DNA from: Ligilactobacillus ubinensis
Lineage (GTDB): Bacteria; Bacillota; Bacilli; Lactobacillales; Lactobacillaceae
Length of the DNA stretch: 35,992 nt
Reading direction: 5' to 3'
NCBI RefSeq assembly: GCF_024160875.1
Contig: NZ_JAIULA010000028.1
Coordinates: 1 to 35,992, forward strand
The translations under genes and the position numbers were made by a program. The notes beneath the pieces were generated by a model. It worked only from the letters and a program-made list of their open reading frames with translations. It had not been told where the DNA came from and made no database searches. Shown piece by piece: positions 24,286 to 33,886 of the stretch (its first letter is position 1; every line of letters begins with the position of its first letter).

Positions 24286-25092
24286 TTAATCTTCCCGCGA
24301 AAAAAGTGTTCCAATTTTTTCACCAGCTAAAATACGAAAAATAATCGAAGGATTACTCCCATTGGCTAAAACCATCTGTTTGCCATTCTTCATCATTCTT
24401 TTTGCCGCTTTAAGTTTGGTTAACATACCGCCTGTTCCAAACTTACTTCCTTTGCCACCAGCTTGTTCATACGTATCTTTACTTACTTTATTAACTTCAG
24501 CTAATAATGTTGCATCTTGGTACTTACGCGGATTCTTATCATAAAAGCCATCAATATCTGATAGCATAATCAATAAATCTGCATCTACTATAGAAGCAAC
24601 AATTGCTGATAATTGATCATTATCGCCAAACTTTGTTTTATGGTCTAATTCATCAACTGCAACTGTATCATTTTCATTTACAACTGGTATAATACCCCAA
24701 TCTAATAACTTATCAAACGCATTTAACACATTAGCGCGACTCTCTGGGTAATCTAGAACATCATGCGTTAATAGCATTTGACTAATTTTCTGACTATAAG
24801 TAGCAAAACGTTGTTGATAGATTGTCATTAGTGTACTTTGCCCAATCGCAGCTAATGCTTGTTGCGCTGGAATATCTGTGGGTCGTTCTGTTAAATTTAA
24901 TTGTCCCATACCAACACCAATAGCACCTGAGGAAACAAGTACGATTTGTTTTCCATCATTGACTAAACCACTAAGTGTATAGCTCAATTGGTCAATCGCT
25001 TTTAAATTTATCTTTCCATTCGGATATATTAATGTACTTGTTCCTACCTTAACAACAATTCGCTTTGCATCAAGCTGGCGTCTTTCTGCCAT
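24286..25092 (-). CDS. proB: Glutamate 5-kinase, short form without PUA domain
   Basis: The 268-residue enzyme phosphorylates glutamate to gamma-glutamyl phosphate, the committed step of proline synthesis. The amino-acid-kinase fold is complete, with KVGTSTLI at the N-terminus, VSSGAIGVG, NENDTVAVDEL, FGDNDQLSA and the lysine loop KFGTGGMLTKLKAA. It ends where the kinase domain ends and lacks the C-terminal PUA domain of the E. coli enzyme. The ATG at 25092 is chosen because GGAGG lies 7 nt before it; a longer start at 25113 overlaps this site. proA follows at 12 nt. Confidence 0.95.
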   Translation of the reverse strand: MAERRQLDAKRIVVKVGTSTLIYPNGKINLKAIDQLSYTLSGLVNDGKQIVLVSSGAIGVGMGQLNLTERPTDIPAQQALAAIGQSTLMTIYQQRFATYSQKISQMLLTHDVLDYPESRANVLNAFDKLLDWGIIPVVNENDTVAVDELDHKTKFGDNDQLSAIVASIVDADLLIMLSDIDGFYDKNPRKYQDATLLAEVNKVSKDTYEQAGGKGSKFGTGGMLTKLKAAKRMMKNGKQMVLANGSNPSIIFRILAGEKIGTLFSRED

Positions 25093-25185
25093 TTTAATTC
25101 CTCCAATTACCAATCCCGTTTAATAATACGGGTCTTAGTAATTTTACTACAAATTAGCTCAAAGATAAATTGCTTTTCTCAGCCT

Positions 25186-25214
25186 AATCTAATAAAACAG
25201 CAAATCTTTTTCAA
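25186..25214 (-). promoter_or_regulatory. Possible proBA promoter
   Basis: On the minus strand TTGAAA (25214-25209) and TAGATT (25191-25186) are 17 nt apart. The resulting leader has a small hairpin (CCCGT / ACGGG) just before the proB ribosome binding site. No terminator was seen between the upstream gene and proB, so read-through from the T-box operon is also possible. Confidence 0.4.
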
Positions 25215-25238
25215 TAACTTTTCACTATTTTTATTATT

Positions 25239-25847
25239 TTAATTAAATACTTTTTTTGCTTCTTTTTTTAATAACTCTTGCGCATAATTTTGCAACAAAA
25301 ATAGTGTATTACTAAAGTTCAACCAGTCTTTTTCATTTAGATCAGCTATTTTTTTTACCTGTAATGTCGTCTCACAAAGATATGCAAATCCTCGTTCGTT
25401 TCGCTTTAATAATTCATTTGCAATTAAAAAAGCCTGTTGTAAACAATTTTGCCACTCTTCTTTGGTCGCTCTTTGTAATAAAACTCTATCTACGAAGATT
25501 GTATCCTGATCTGCACACTTAGTTAGCGCCGTAACACAATCAATAGGTGATAGAGCAATATACCATATTGCATAACTTGCATCTTTAGCTAAGGTAAATG
25601 CCGTTTTAAAAACTTCGCTTTTGCCTAGAACGATTAAAACATCGGTATTAGCTAATTGTGAACGTAATCTTGCAAACGAACTAACACTCGTATTTTCAAC
25701 TACTAACGTTGGTTGTTGCTGTATTTGCGCTGCTTGTAATAAATCTAACCCCTCATAATCAGTTAAAACAGTAGCTCGAGTATATTTTGTTCGTCTTACC
25801 AGCTCGTCTAACTGGGTTAAAATGTTAGCTTCATTTTGATAACGCAT
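25239..25847 (-). CDS. Uncharacterised protein in the T-box-controlled sulfur operon
   Basis: I do not recognise this 202-residue protein. It has no signal peptide or membrane segment. The first two thirds alternate hydrophobic strands and helices (ATVLTDYEGLDLLQ, TLVVENTSVSSFARL, TDVLIVLGKSEVFKTAF, YAIWYIALSPIDCV, TIFVDRVLLQ), resembling a Rossmann-like or flavodoxin-like alpha/beta fold. The last third is helical and lysine-rich. Two cysteines lie near residues 104 and 111, in no evident motif. It begins 13 nt after the MetI-like gene with a good AGGAGG, so it is co-transcribed with the two trans-sulfuration genes under the T-box. A role linked to sulfur amino acids is inferred from position only. 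Confidence 0.7.
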   Translation of the reverse strand: MRYQNEANILTQLDELVRRTKYTRATVLTDYEGLDLLQAAQIQQQPTLVVENTSVSSFARLRSQLANTDVLIVLGKSEVFKTAFTLAKDASYAIWYIALSPIDCVTALTKCADQDTIFVDRVLLQRATKEEWQNCLQQAFLIANELLKRNERGFAYLCETTLQVKKIADLNEKDWLNFSNTLFLLQNYAQELLKKEAKKVFN

Positions 25848-25860
25848 TAGCTATTCCTCC

Positions 25861-27000
25861 TTACGCAAAAGCTTGTTTCAAATCAGCAATTAAATCTGTC
25901 GCATTCTCCAATCCAACTGATAATCGCAATAAATTTTCGGTAATCCCTAACCGTAGTCTTTCTGCTTCAGGCATATCCGGATGTGTTTGTAAATAAGGAA
26001 TCGTCAGCAAGCTCTCAACTCCACCCAAACTTTCTGCAAATGAGATAATTTGTAGTCGCTTAAATAATGGTGCTACTTTTTCATGCTCTTTCACATAAAA
26101 ACTAATCATGCCGCCTTTACCAGGATATAAAACTTTTTCTACTGCAGGTTCATCTTCCAGATACTGGGCTACCTTTTGTGCATTTTCAGTATGTGCTCTC
26201 ATTCTAATGGGCAAGGTCTTTAAACTACGCAATAATAGCCATGAATCAAATGGATCTAGATTGGCTCCAGTTGTTTTAAAATTAAAGCTCAATTCTTCCC
26301 CAACCTCGTCATCTTTAGCAACCACTACCCCACCTAATAGATCGTTATGGCCCGATAAATACTTAGTTGCACTATGTACAACGATATCAGCTCCCAAGAC
26401 TAACGGTTTTTGATATATAGGTGTATAAAAGGTATTATCTACAGCAATTAAAATATCCGGTCTCTTTTCATGAATTGTTTGAGCAATTTGTGCAATATCA
26501 ACTTCTTTCATCGTTGGATTTGAAGGTGTTTCAATCCAGATACATCGTGTTTGTGGTTGGACTAACGCTTCTAGTTGCGCAATTTCTTGCCCATTCCATT
26601 TTGAAAAAGTTAATCCATATTGTTTTTCTAGATAGTCAAAATAACGAAAAGTGCCTCCATATAAATCATCTAATGAAATGATGTGATCTCCACTCTTAAA
26701 CAAACTAAAAACTAATTGGATAGCCGCCATACCCGAAGTTAGTGCAAAAGCATGCTTTCCTTCTTCCAATTTTGCTAGTGTTGTTTCTAAAACACGGCGC
26801 GTCGGTGTTGCTAACCGCGAATAGGCATATTGTGTTTTCTCATCAAATGTCTCAATTTCTTCCAAATCACGATGACGAAAATTTGACGACAAATAAATTG
26901 GTGTTGAGACTGAATTGCGTGAATCACCATCATTATGATTTCCCGCCTGCGCTAATAATGTTTCTATGGCTACTTTTTTTCTATTTTTCTGACTACACAT
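25861..27000 (-). CDS. metI: Cystathionine gamma-synthase / O-acylhomoserine lyase-like PLP enzyme (MetI type)
   Basis: The 379-residue protein belongs to the Cys/Met metabolism PLP family. The PLP lysine is K213 in HSATKYLSGH, and the cofactor tyrosine region (YAYSRLATPTRR) and SSGMA-like segment (LTSGMAAIQ) are present. Its segments, such as LYGGTFRYFD, ETPSNPTMKEVDI and LYPGKGGMISF, resemble B. subtilis MetI, which joins cysteine or sulfide to an acylated homoserine. Lyase activity is the alternative, as lactobacillar enzymes of this family are often multifunctional. It lies 16 nt after the MetC-like gene in the T-box operon; the ribosome binding site GGGAG is about 12 nt from the ATG. Confidence 0.8.
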   Translation of the reverse strand: MCSQKNRKKVAIETLLAQAGNHNDGDSRNSVSTPIYLSSNFRHRDLEEIETFDEKTQYAYSRLATPTRRVLETTLAKLEEGKHAFALTSGMAAIQLVFSLFKSGDHIISLDDLYGGTFRYFDYLEKQYGLTFSKWNGQEIAQLEALVQPQTRCIWIETPSNPTMKEVDIAQIAQTIHEKRPDILIAVDNTFYTPIYQKPLVLGADIVVHSATKYLSGHNDLLGGVVVAKDDEVGEELSFNFKTTGANLDPFDSWLLLRSLKTLPIRMRAHTENAQKVAQYLEDEPAVEKVLYPGKGGMISFYVKEHEKVAPLFKRLQIISFAESLGGVESLLTIPYLQTHPDMPEAERLRLGITENLLRLSVGLENATDLIADLKQAFA

Positions 27001-27016
27001 ACTTAAACTTCACTCC

Positions 27017-28195
27017 CTAGGCAATTGCCTTTGTTGATTTTACAGATTTTACTGTTGCTTTTTGTAATGCCTGTTTTATGTCAGCTAACAAATCACTAAT
27101 GTCTTCAATTCCAACAGATAGTCTTATTAACTGTGGTGTAATTCCCACTTTTTGTTGTTCTTCTTGTGATAACTCTGCGTGTGTCATCTTACAGGGTAGT
27201 TCAATCAAACTTTCTACTGCACCTAAACTCACTGCCAATTGAATCAATTTTAGGTTATTAACAAAAACTTCTGGATCAACATTTTCTGCAACTTCAAAAG
27301 TCACTAGTCCGCCAAAACCATTGCACTCATTCACTGCAATTTCATGATCCTTTGTTCCAGCAATTCCTGGATAATATATTTTCTTTATTGCCACAGATGT
27401 CTGCAAAAAATCAACTACTTTAGCTGCATTAGCTAAATGCCGATCCATTCTAACCCCTAAAGTTTGTAATCCACGCCGCACCAAGTTAGCATTTTCAGGT
27501 GATAGCACACTACCGATTGCGTTTTGATTAAAATAGACTTTCTGGGCTAGTTCTTTACTATTAACAACTACTAAACCGGCAACAACATCCGAATGGCCAC
27601 TAATATATTTGGTTGCTGAATGAATAACAATATCTGCGCCTAAAGCTAATGGCTTTTGTAGATAAGGCGTTAAAAACGTATTGTCCACAATTGTTAATAA
27701 ATTATTTTCTTTGGCTACTCTAGCTATTTGTTTGACTGAACTAACTTGTAAAAGCGGATTGGTAAATGGTTCAAAATAAATTGCTTTAGTATTAACTTTA
27801 ATCGCCTTTTTTATTTCAGCGATGTTTCTTGTATCTACTGGTGTAACCTCTAAATTCCATTTAGCAAAAAACTCATTAATCAGACGAAATGTTCCTCCGT
27901 AGATTTGTTTACCAATAATAATATGATCGCCAGCTTTAAAGGTTGCTAATACTGCATGAATTGCTGCAACTCCTGATGAAAAAGCAAACCCTGCAACACC
28001 ACCTTCTAATAGCGCAATCTGCTCTTCTAAAAAACGACGGGTTGGATTGCCCGAGCGTGAATAGTCATACTCCACATTAGCCTGAGCAGATGGATATGCG
28101 TATGTTGTTGAAGTATATACCGGGACATTAACAGCCCCTGTAACATTATCATTTTGTTTTTTTCCATGAACTAAATCAGTTAAAAATCGTGTCAT
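27017..28195 (-). CDS. metC: Cystathionine beta/gamma-lyase-like PLP enzyme (MetC type)
   Basis: The 392-residue protein is the first gene of the T-box operon. The family features are SRSGNPTRRFLE, FSSGVAAIHA, and the PLP lysine K196 in HSATKYISGHSD. The N-terminus TRFLTDLVHGKKQ and segment NQNAIGSVLSPEN resemble cystathionine beta-lyases and related gamma-lyases, which split cystathionine into homocysteine or cysteine. Which bond is cut cannot be told from sequence. The ATG at 28195 is chosen because AGGAGG (28210-28205) lies 9 nt before it; an open frame continues upstream to 28318 but runs through the T-box structure and is not coding. Confidence 0.85.
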   Translation of the reverse strand: MTRFLTDLVHGKKQNDNVTGAVNVPVYTSTTYAYPSAQANVEYDYSRSGNPTRRFLEEQIALLEGGVAGFAFSSGVAAIHAVLATFKAGDHIIIGKQIYGGTFRLINEFFAKWNLEVTPVDTRNIAEIKKAIKVNTKAIYFEPFTNPLLQVSSVKQIARVAKENNLLTIVDNTFLTPYLQKPLALGADIVIHSATKYISGHSDVVAGLVVVNSKELAQKVYFNQNAIGSVLSPENANLVRRGLQTLGVRMDRHLANAAKVVDFLQTSVAIKKIYYPGIAGTKDHEIAVNECNGFGGLVTFEVAENVDPEVFVNNLKLIQLAVSLGAVESLIELPCKMTHAELSQEEQQKVGITPQLIRLSVGIEDISDLLADIKQALQKATVKSVKSTKAIA

Positions 28196-28217
28196 AATTA
28201 AATTCCTCCTTGTATAC

Positions 28218-28497
28218 AAAAAAGTCCCTGCGTATTTTATAAATACACAGGGACGATTATTCGTGGTACCACCCATTAACATTTCTATCATTACTGATAC
28301 AAACCTCATCAGACGCAAACACGTCCTGGATTGTATCGTATCCTCACGGGATTACAGCTTGCACTGCGCTCCATGACTCCAAGTTCATCTTCAATACACT
28401 TTTAATTATGTCTTCACACCTACCGACACTCTCTGCTTAACTTACTGATGTATCTACTCTTCTCTTCAACGTCTTTTATTAAAAAACATTTAATTTA
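28218..28497 (-). ncRNA. T-box riboswitch leader, probably methionine-specific
   Basis: The leader has the T-box sequence GGTGGTACCACG (minus, 28274-28262) and, 7 nt later, a 13-bp terminator (28254-28242 with 28236-28224) followed by TTTTTT. Stem I shows the AGAGAAGAGTAGA-type internal-loop segment near the 5' end and a distal GGTAGGTG-type loop. A candidate specifier ATG followed by A is at 28388-28385, matching methionine and the downstream enzymes. The overlapping GAT (Asp) cannot be formally excluded. Uncharged tRNA binding should favour the antiterminator and switch on the operon. Confidence 0.92.
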
Positions 28498-28502
28498 GTG
28501 TT

Positions 28503-28531
28503 AGTTTATCGTTAACTTTTGATTATGTCAA
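28503..28531 (-). promoter_or_regulatory. Promoter of the T-box operon
   Basis: On the minus strand a perfect TTGACA (28531-28526) and TAAACT (28508-28503) are 17 nt apart, placing the start near 28496 at the beginning of the T-box leader. The -35 lies just beyond the stop of the upstream aminotransferase gene. Confidence 0.8.
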
Positions 28532-28542
28532 GCTTTTTTTAT

Positions 28543-29736
28543 CTATGCTACTACAGCAATTTTTTTAATTGCTTCCTCAATTGTACAGCATAGTTGCTTA
28601 CATCCTTGCATAATCAAAGTAGGACTAACACCTGAAAAATTAAGACGCATATGATTTTTCTCGTGTGAAACAACAAACAACGCCCCACTTGATATAAAAG
28701 TCACCCCGGCATTTGATTGTAATAAGACATTACTATCTATATTTTCTGGTAAAGTAACCCAGATAAAGAAACCACCTTCTGGATTCGAAACACTACAACC
28801 ACTTGGTAAATTAGCTTGTAATGCTTTTATCATTACATTCTTTCGTTGACTATAAAATTTATTCATATCTTGAATGTGTTCAAATAAATCATTACTTTCA
28901 AGATATTCATCAATCATCTCACTAACAATATTTGAAGGTTGGCAATCTTGCGTTAAACGAACATTTGACAGAGCTTTGATTAAATTTTTATCTCCAATCA
29001 TCCAACCTGTTCGTAATGCCGGTGATAAAATTTTAGAAAAGCTCCCTAATGTAACAACATTGCCCTCTGTATCAAATGATTTAATCGTTGGTAAGCTTTC
29101 GCCACTAAAACGCAATTCCCGATAAGGATCATCTTCAACTACAAGAACTCCATATTTTTGCGCTAAATTAACTAGTTGCTTACGCTTAGCTAAAGACATA
29201 CAATAACCTGTTGGATTCTGAAAATTTGGAATTGTATAGATTAATTTCACATCATGTTGCATCAGCGTCTCTTCTAAAACATCCATGTCCATTCCATCTT
29301 CACGAACAGGCACTTCATAAAAAGCCGGTGCTTTCGCTTCGAAAGCTTCCAATGCGCCAATATATGATGGAGCCTCAACAACAATTCCATCGCCCACATC
29401 AAGAAAATATTCTGCTAATAAATTAATACCCTGTTGGGCGCCTTGTGTTAACATAATATTTTCAACAGCACAGTTGATTTTTAAACAATTATTAGCATAG
29501 TTCACTATCTTCTTACGCAATGGCGTATAACCCAAAACTTCACCATACTGATAAAAGCTGGCCTCAACCTTTGTACTTCTAACTTTAAAAGCTCTATCCA
29601 ATTCTTTTTTAGGGAAAAGCTCATTTGCAGGATACCCCGCCGCAAAAGAAATCACTTCGTTTTGTCCAGATAACGCAAATAAATTGTCCAATTCCGATGA
29701 TGATTTTCCAAAACGCTCTGATTTCTTAGGTAACAT
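28543..29736 (-). CDS. Class I aminotransferase, LysN/2-aminoadipate type
   Basis: The 397-residue protein is a fold-type I PLP aminotransferase of the group that includes LysN and the aminotransferase part of MocR regulators, but it has no N-terminal GntR domain. The PLP lysine is K235 in GSFSKILSPALRTGW, with NFQNPTGY (171-178) and EDDPYRELRF (201-210) conserved. The group acts on aromatic, branched-chain or 2-aminoadipate substrates, so specificity is open. AGGAGG precedes the ATG. It lies between glpK, with its own terminator, and the T-box operon, with its own promoter, so it is probably transcribed alone. A hairpin with T-run sits in its leader. Confidence 0.82.
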   Translation of the reverse strand: MLPKKSERFGKSSSELDNLFALSGQNEVISFAAGYPANELFPKKELDRAFKVRSTKVEASFYQYGEVLGYTPLRKKIVNYANNCLKINCAVENIMLTQGAQQGINLLAEYFLDVGDGIVVEAPSYIGALEAFEAKAPAFYEVPVREDGMDMDVLEETLMQHDVKLIYTIPNFQNPTGYCMSLAKRKQLVNLAQKYGVLVVEDDPYRELRFSGESLPTIKSFDTEGNVVTLGSFSKILSPALRTGWMIGDKNLIKALSNVRLTQDCQPSNIVSEMIDEYLESNDLFEHIQDMNKFYSQRKNVMIKALQANLPSGCSVSNPEGGFFIWVTLPENIDSNVLLQSNAGVTFISSGALFVVSHEKNHMRLNFSGVSPTLIMQGCKQLCCTIEEAIKKIAVVA

Positions 29737-29765
29737 AGATATTTCCTCCTTATAAACTTCCGTAA

Positions 29766-29799
29766 TAAAAAATGTCAGCTTCTAATCGCTTAATGACAT
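29766..29799 (-). promoter_or_regulatory. Terminator-like hairpin in the aminotransferase leader
   Basis: The arms 29799-29794 and 29777-29772 (ATGTCA / TGACAT, with a further 3-bp inner stem) are followed on the minus strand by TTTTTTATT. It lies about 20 nt before the ribosome binding site, so it could attenuate the aminotransferase gene. glpK already has its own terminator. The outer stem is only 6 bp. Confidence 0.4.
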
Positions 29800-29935
29800 C
29801 TTACCGTACAATTTTAGTTAAGTAAAATTCAACTTTTTCATTTTAAAATGAAATTTATTCAATTGTGATTTAAATAATGCTACAACCTAAGCATAGCTAA
29901 TTGGTTTCCAACATTTAGATTATGCCACCAGTATA

Positions 29936-29972
29936 CAAAAAAGACAGGTTAACTTAACTCAACCTGTCTTTT
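29936..29972 (-). terminator. Terminator of glpK
   Basis: A perfect 10-bp stem (29941-29950 with 29961-29970), flanked by A-runs and T-runs, starts 14 nt after the glpK stop. It is a strong intrinsic terminator on the minus strand. Confidence 0.88.
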
Positions 29973-29983
29973 AGCTAATTATT

Positions 29984-31534
<1,551 letters not shown>

Positions 31535-31539
31535 TTACC

Positions 31540-33651
31540 TTAGTCCAACACAAATGCTTGTCCACGAAAACTGCCATCTGCTTGTCTATCAAGATAAACA
31601 CCTTGTATTTCCGGATCAAATCCCGGAAATTTTTCCATAGCGCCTAACAACACTTTGAAATAATCGATATCAACTTGCTGCCAACATTCCCCTGGAGCAA
31701 CAATAAAAACGCCTGGTGGATATGGGAGTGCGCCTTCAAGTGCCGTTTTCCCAAGGATTTCACTTAAATCAACTAAGTGTCCTTCATTGCGCATGAATTG
31801 TCTATCAGCTTGTGCTGGCGTTAGTCGATAATCTTCCATATTAGGTTTTAAAAATAATTTTTGTTGCAAGTGATAAGTATTGTGTTCACGGTAATATTCA
31901 TGCATTTCTTGACAAAGCTGACGCAAAGTATAGCCTGCATAGCGTTTAGCAAATTTTTGAGCTAAGCAGGGCATAACATCTTTTAAAGGAGCATCATTTT
32001 TATAATATTCTTCAAAATCTAAAAATGCATCTAGTAAAGTTTGCAGATCATATTTCATTTCTCCTGGAGTTAACAAAAATAATGTAGAATACAAATCGGC
32101 CTTACCCGCTATAATTCTTCGTTCAGTCAAATAGGCTCCAATTATAGGACTAGGAATGCCATTTGGGGTGTATTGGCCTGTACTCACATCAACTCCTGGA
32201 GATAGAATCGTTAGTTTTAACGGACTTAAAATAGCCTCGTTTTCAGCTGAATGACGATATCCGTGCCAAGATTGCTTAGGCTCTAGTTTCCAAAAATTCC
32301 TATCATGGGCTAATTTATTTGTTTCAATCTCTTCCCACTTAACACCTTTAACAGTTCGTGGTACAAATGGCTTAAACAAAGTACATTGCTGCAACATTTT
32401 CTTTCTAAATTCGATACCTAATCGCAGCGTTTGTTCCCACCAGCTCTTATTTGCTGATGAATCTGCCATATATGCATTAACTGCTAATGACGCGTAAATT
32501 GGATAGGAATAACTCGTCGTAACATATTTCAAATATGCATTATTAAAGTGCTTATGATCAACATATCGTTTCTGACCCTTTAAATGAGCATCCTTTTTTA
32601 AGATTTGTGAAGTTTGAGCTAATCCTGCTTGTTGCTTATGAATTGACTGCGTTACTAATATTCCAGGATCTTCAGGACCGTACTGATATTGCAAGGGTGA
32701 TAAAGCTGACATTAGTTCAACAAACTGCTCATAGCCCCCCCAAGCACAGTCAAACAAAACATAATCACATAGCTTGCCTATTTTGTCTAACAACCACTTA
32801 GCATTATAAAAAGTACCATCATAAGTCTCTAATTGTAGCACGGCTAACCTAAAAGGGCGTTTTGCTTGCGCTCTTTTGGGATCAATTTTAGCAATTTTTC
32901 CCCGTAATTTTGCTTCACTAAAATCAGCTGCATTCACTGGCCCAATCAAGCCTAGTGCATTTCGATCTGTCTGTACATAAACCGGTTTTGCTCCCGTCAT
33001 CACTAATGCACTATTATATAAAGATTTATGATTATTACGATCAAACAACACTAAATCATCTTCGGTTAAAAGCGCATTTGCACAAATTGTATTGGCACTT
33101 GTTGTCCCATTTGTACAAAAATAGACTTTATCTGCATTGAATGCTTGCGCAGCTTTCTTTTCAGCTACCAAAGGTGTCCCGCCATGCGTCAGTGTATCTC
33201 CTAATTCTGGCACTGTATCACTAACATCTGCAAATAACAAATTATCCCCCAAAAAGCGTTTAAAAACCATTCCCGCTGGATGACGCGTATAAAATTTACC
33301 ATTGTGATGTCCAGGTGTTGTAAAACTTGTTGGTTTTTCATCTGCAAAGTTAATTAAATCTGTTAAAAATTGGGGTACCATTTTTTCTTGATACTTTTCA
33401 GCCACATTAATAATCTGTTCTTTTACTTCTTTGTCTGCCGATTTCGCTGCAACTTCAACTATCGGAATTGCTAATCCTGACTCGTCTTTTATAAACTCTG
33501 CTCGTTTTTTGGCAATTTCATCATTATTAGCAATAACAATTGCTGCTAACTGAGCCCCTTCAATATCTTGATAAAGATCTACCATCTGCCAAGGCTCTGA
33601 CACCAAGTGTTGTGTGCTTTTAGTTGTTGCAATGTCCAAATACTTTTTCAT
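31540..33651 (-). CDS. Inducible-type ornithine/lysine decarboxylase
   Basis: The 703-residue protein is a fold-type I Orn/Lys/Arg decarboxylase. It has an N-terminal wing domain (about 1-100), the PLP core with K339 in QSIHKQQAG, TPGHHNGKFY (112-121) and DCAWGGYE (301-308), and the C-terminal domain ending near EIQGVYLDRQ. It closely resembles ornithine decarboxylases of lactobacilli such as strain 30a. It turns ornithine (or lysine) into putrescine (or cadaverine) plus CO2, consuming a cytosolic proton. Substrate choice cannot be settled by eye. The ATG at 33651 is preceded by AGAGG; an upstream ATG at 33669 overlaps it. A divergent antiporter gene completes an acid-resistance/energy cycle. 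Confidence 0.88.
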   Translation of the reverse strand: MKKYLDIATTKSTQHLVSEPWQMVDLYQDIEGAQLAAIVIANNDEIAKKRAEFIKDESGLAIPIVEVAAKSADKEVKEQIINVAEKYQEKMVPQFLTDLINFADEKPTSFTTPGHHNGKFYTRHPAGMVFKRFLGDNLLFADVSDTVPELGDTLTHGGTPLVAEKKAAQAFNADKVYFCTNGTTSANTICANALLTEDDLVLFDRNNHKSLYNSALVMTGAKPVYVQTDRNALGLIGPVNAADFSEAKLRGKIAKIDPKRAQAKRPFRLAVLQLETYDGTFYNAKWLLDKIGKLCDYVLFDCAWGGYEQFVELMSALSPLQYQYGPEDPGILVTQSIHKQQAGLAQTSQILKKDAHLKGQKRYVDHKHFNNAYLKYVTTSYSYPIYASLAVNAYMADSSANKSWWEQTLRLGIEFRKKMLQQCTLFKPFVPRTVKGVKWEEIETNKLAHDRNFWKLEPKQSWHGYRHSAENEAILSPLKLTILSPGVDVSTGQYTPNGIPSPIIGAYLTERRIIAGKADLYSTLFLLTPGEMKYDLQTLLDAFLDFEEYYKNDAPLKDVMPCLAQKFAKRYAGYTLRQLCQEMHEYYREHNTYHLQQKLFLKPNMEDYRLTPAQADRQFMRNEGHLVDLSEILGKTALEGALPYPPGVFIVAPGECWQQVDIDYFKVLLGAMEKFPGFDPEIQGVYLDRQADGSFRGQAFVLD

Positions 33652-33686
33652 CAAGTTATCCTCTCTCATTCATCAAAGAATCGCTT

Positions 33687-33695
33687 CTATTGTAG
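33687..33695 (-). promoter_or_regulatory. Extended -10 promoter of the decarboxylase gene
   Basis: On the minus strand TGCTACAAT is an extended -10 element roughly 40 nt before the start codon. The -35 region (near 33710-33718) is poor, which fits a promoter needing an activator. The 21-bp palindrome lies just upstream of it. Confidence 0.45.
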
Positions 33696-33736
33696 CATTT
33701 TTTTAGTCATTCTTAAGTACTAAATCTTTTTTTGGT

Positions 33737-33780
33737 AGTAATTTACCGTAAAGTACTCTAAAATAAAAAATGCAGCATTT
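33737..33780. promoter_or_regulatory. Two palindromes between the divergent decarboxylase and antiporter genes
   Basis: The first, centred at 33747, has arms AGTA-n-TTTAC and GTAAA-n-TACT over 33737-33757, perfect except for the two symmetric n positions. The second is AAATGC-A-GCATTT at 33768-33780. Both lie between the two start regions and are good candidate operator sites for joint control of decarboxylase and antiporter. No regulator gene lies in the window. Confidence 0.5.
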
Positions 33781-33808
33781 AATATTTTTGTTAGAGGAGG
33801 CCATAAAC

Positions 33809-33865
33809 GTGTACTTGAATAAGCATCCCGGTAAGCATAGTTTGTTATTAATCAAATTATGTTAA
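33809..33865 (+). CDS. Putative 18-residue leader peptide before the antiporter
   Basis: A GTG at 33809 is preceded by AGAGGAGG, the strongest ribosome binding site in this region, at 8-nt spacing. The frame encodes MYLNKHPGKHSLLLIKLC and stops at TAA (33863-33865), 21 nt before the antiporter start and in the same reading frame. It contains a repeated Lys-His pair. Upstream peptides are known to control polyamine genes, for example SpeFL, which senses ornithine before speF in E. coli. A similar role here is inference. The alternative is a mutated, originally longer antiporter N-terminus, but the downstream TTG has its own weaker site. Confidence 0.5.
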   Translation: MYLNKHPGKHSLLLIKLC

Positions 33866-33886
33866 CTTACGAAGGGATTTATAAAA

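Noticed and set aside
26421-27020. Plus-strand frames antisense to the MetI-like gene
   Set aside because: They are shadows of a well-supported PLP enzyme gene on the other strand.
28196-28318. N-terminal extension of the MetC-like gene
   Set aside because: The open frame runs through the T-box and its terminator; the correct ribosome binding site is at 28205-28210.
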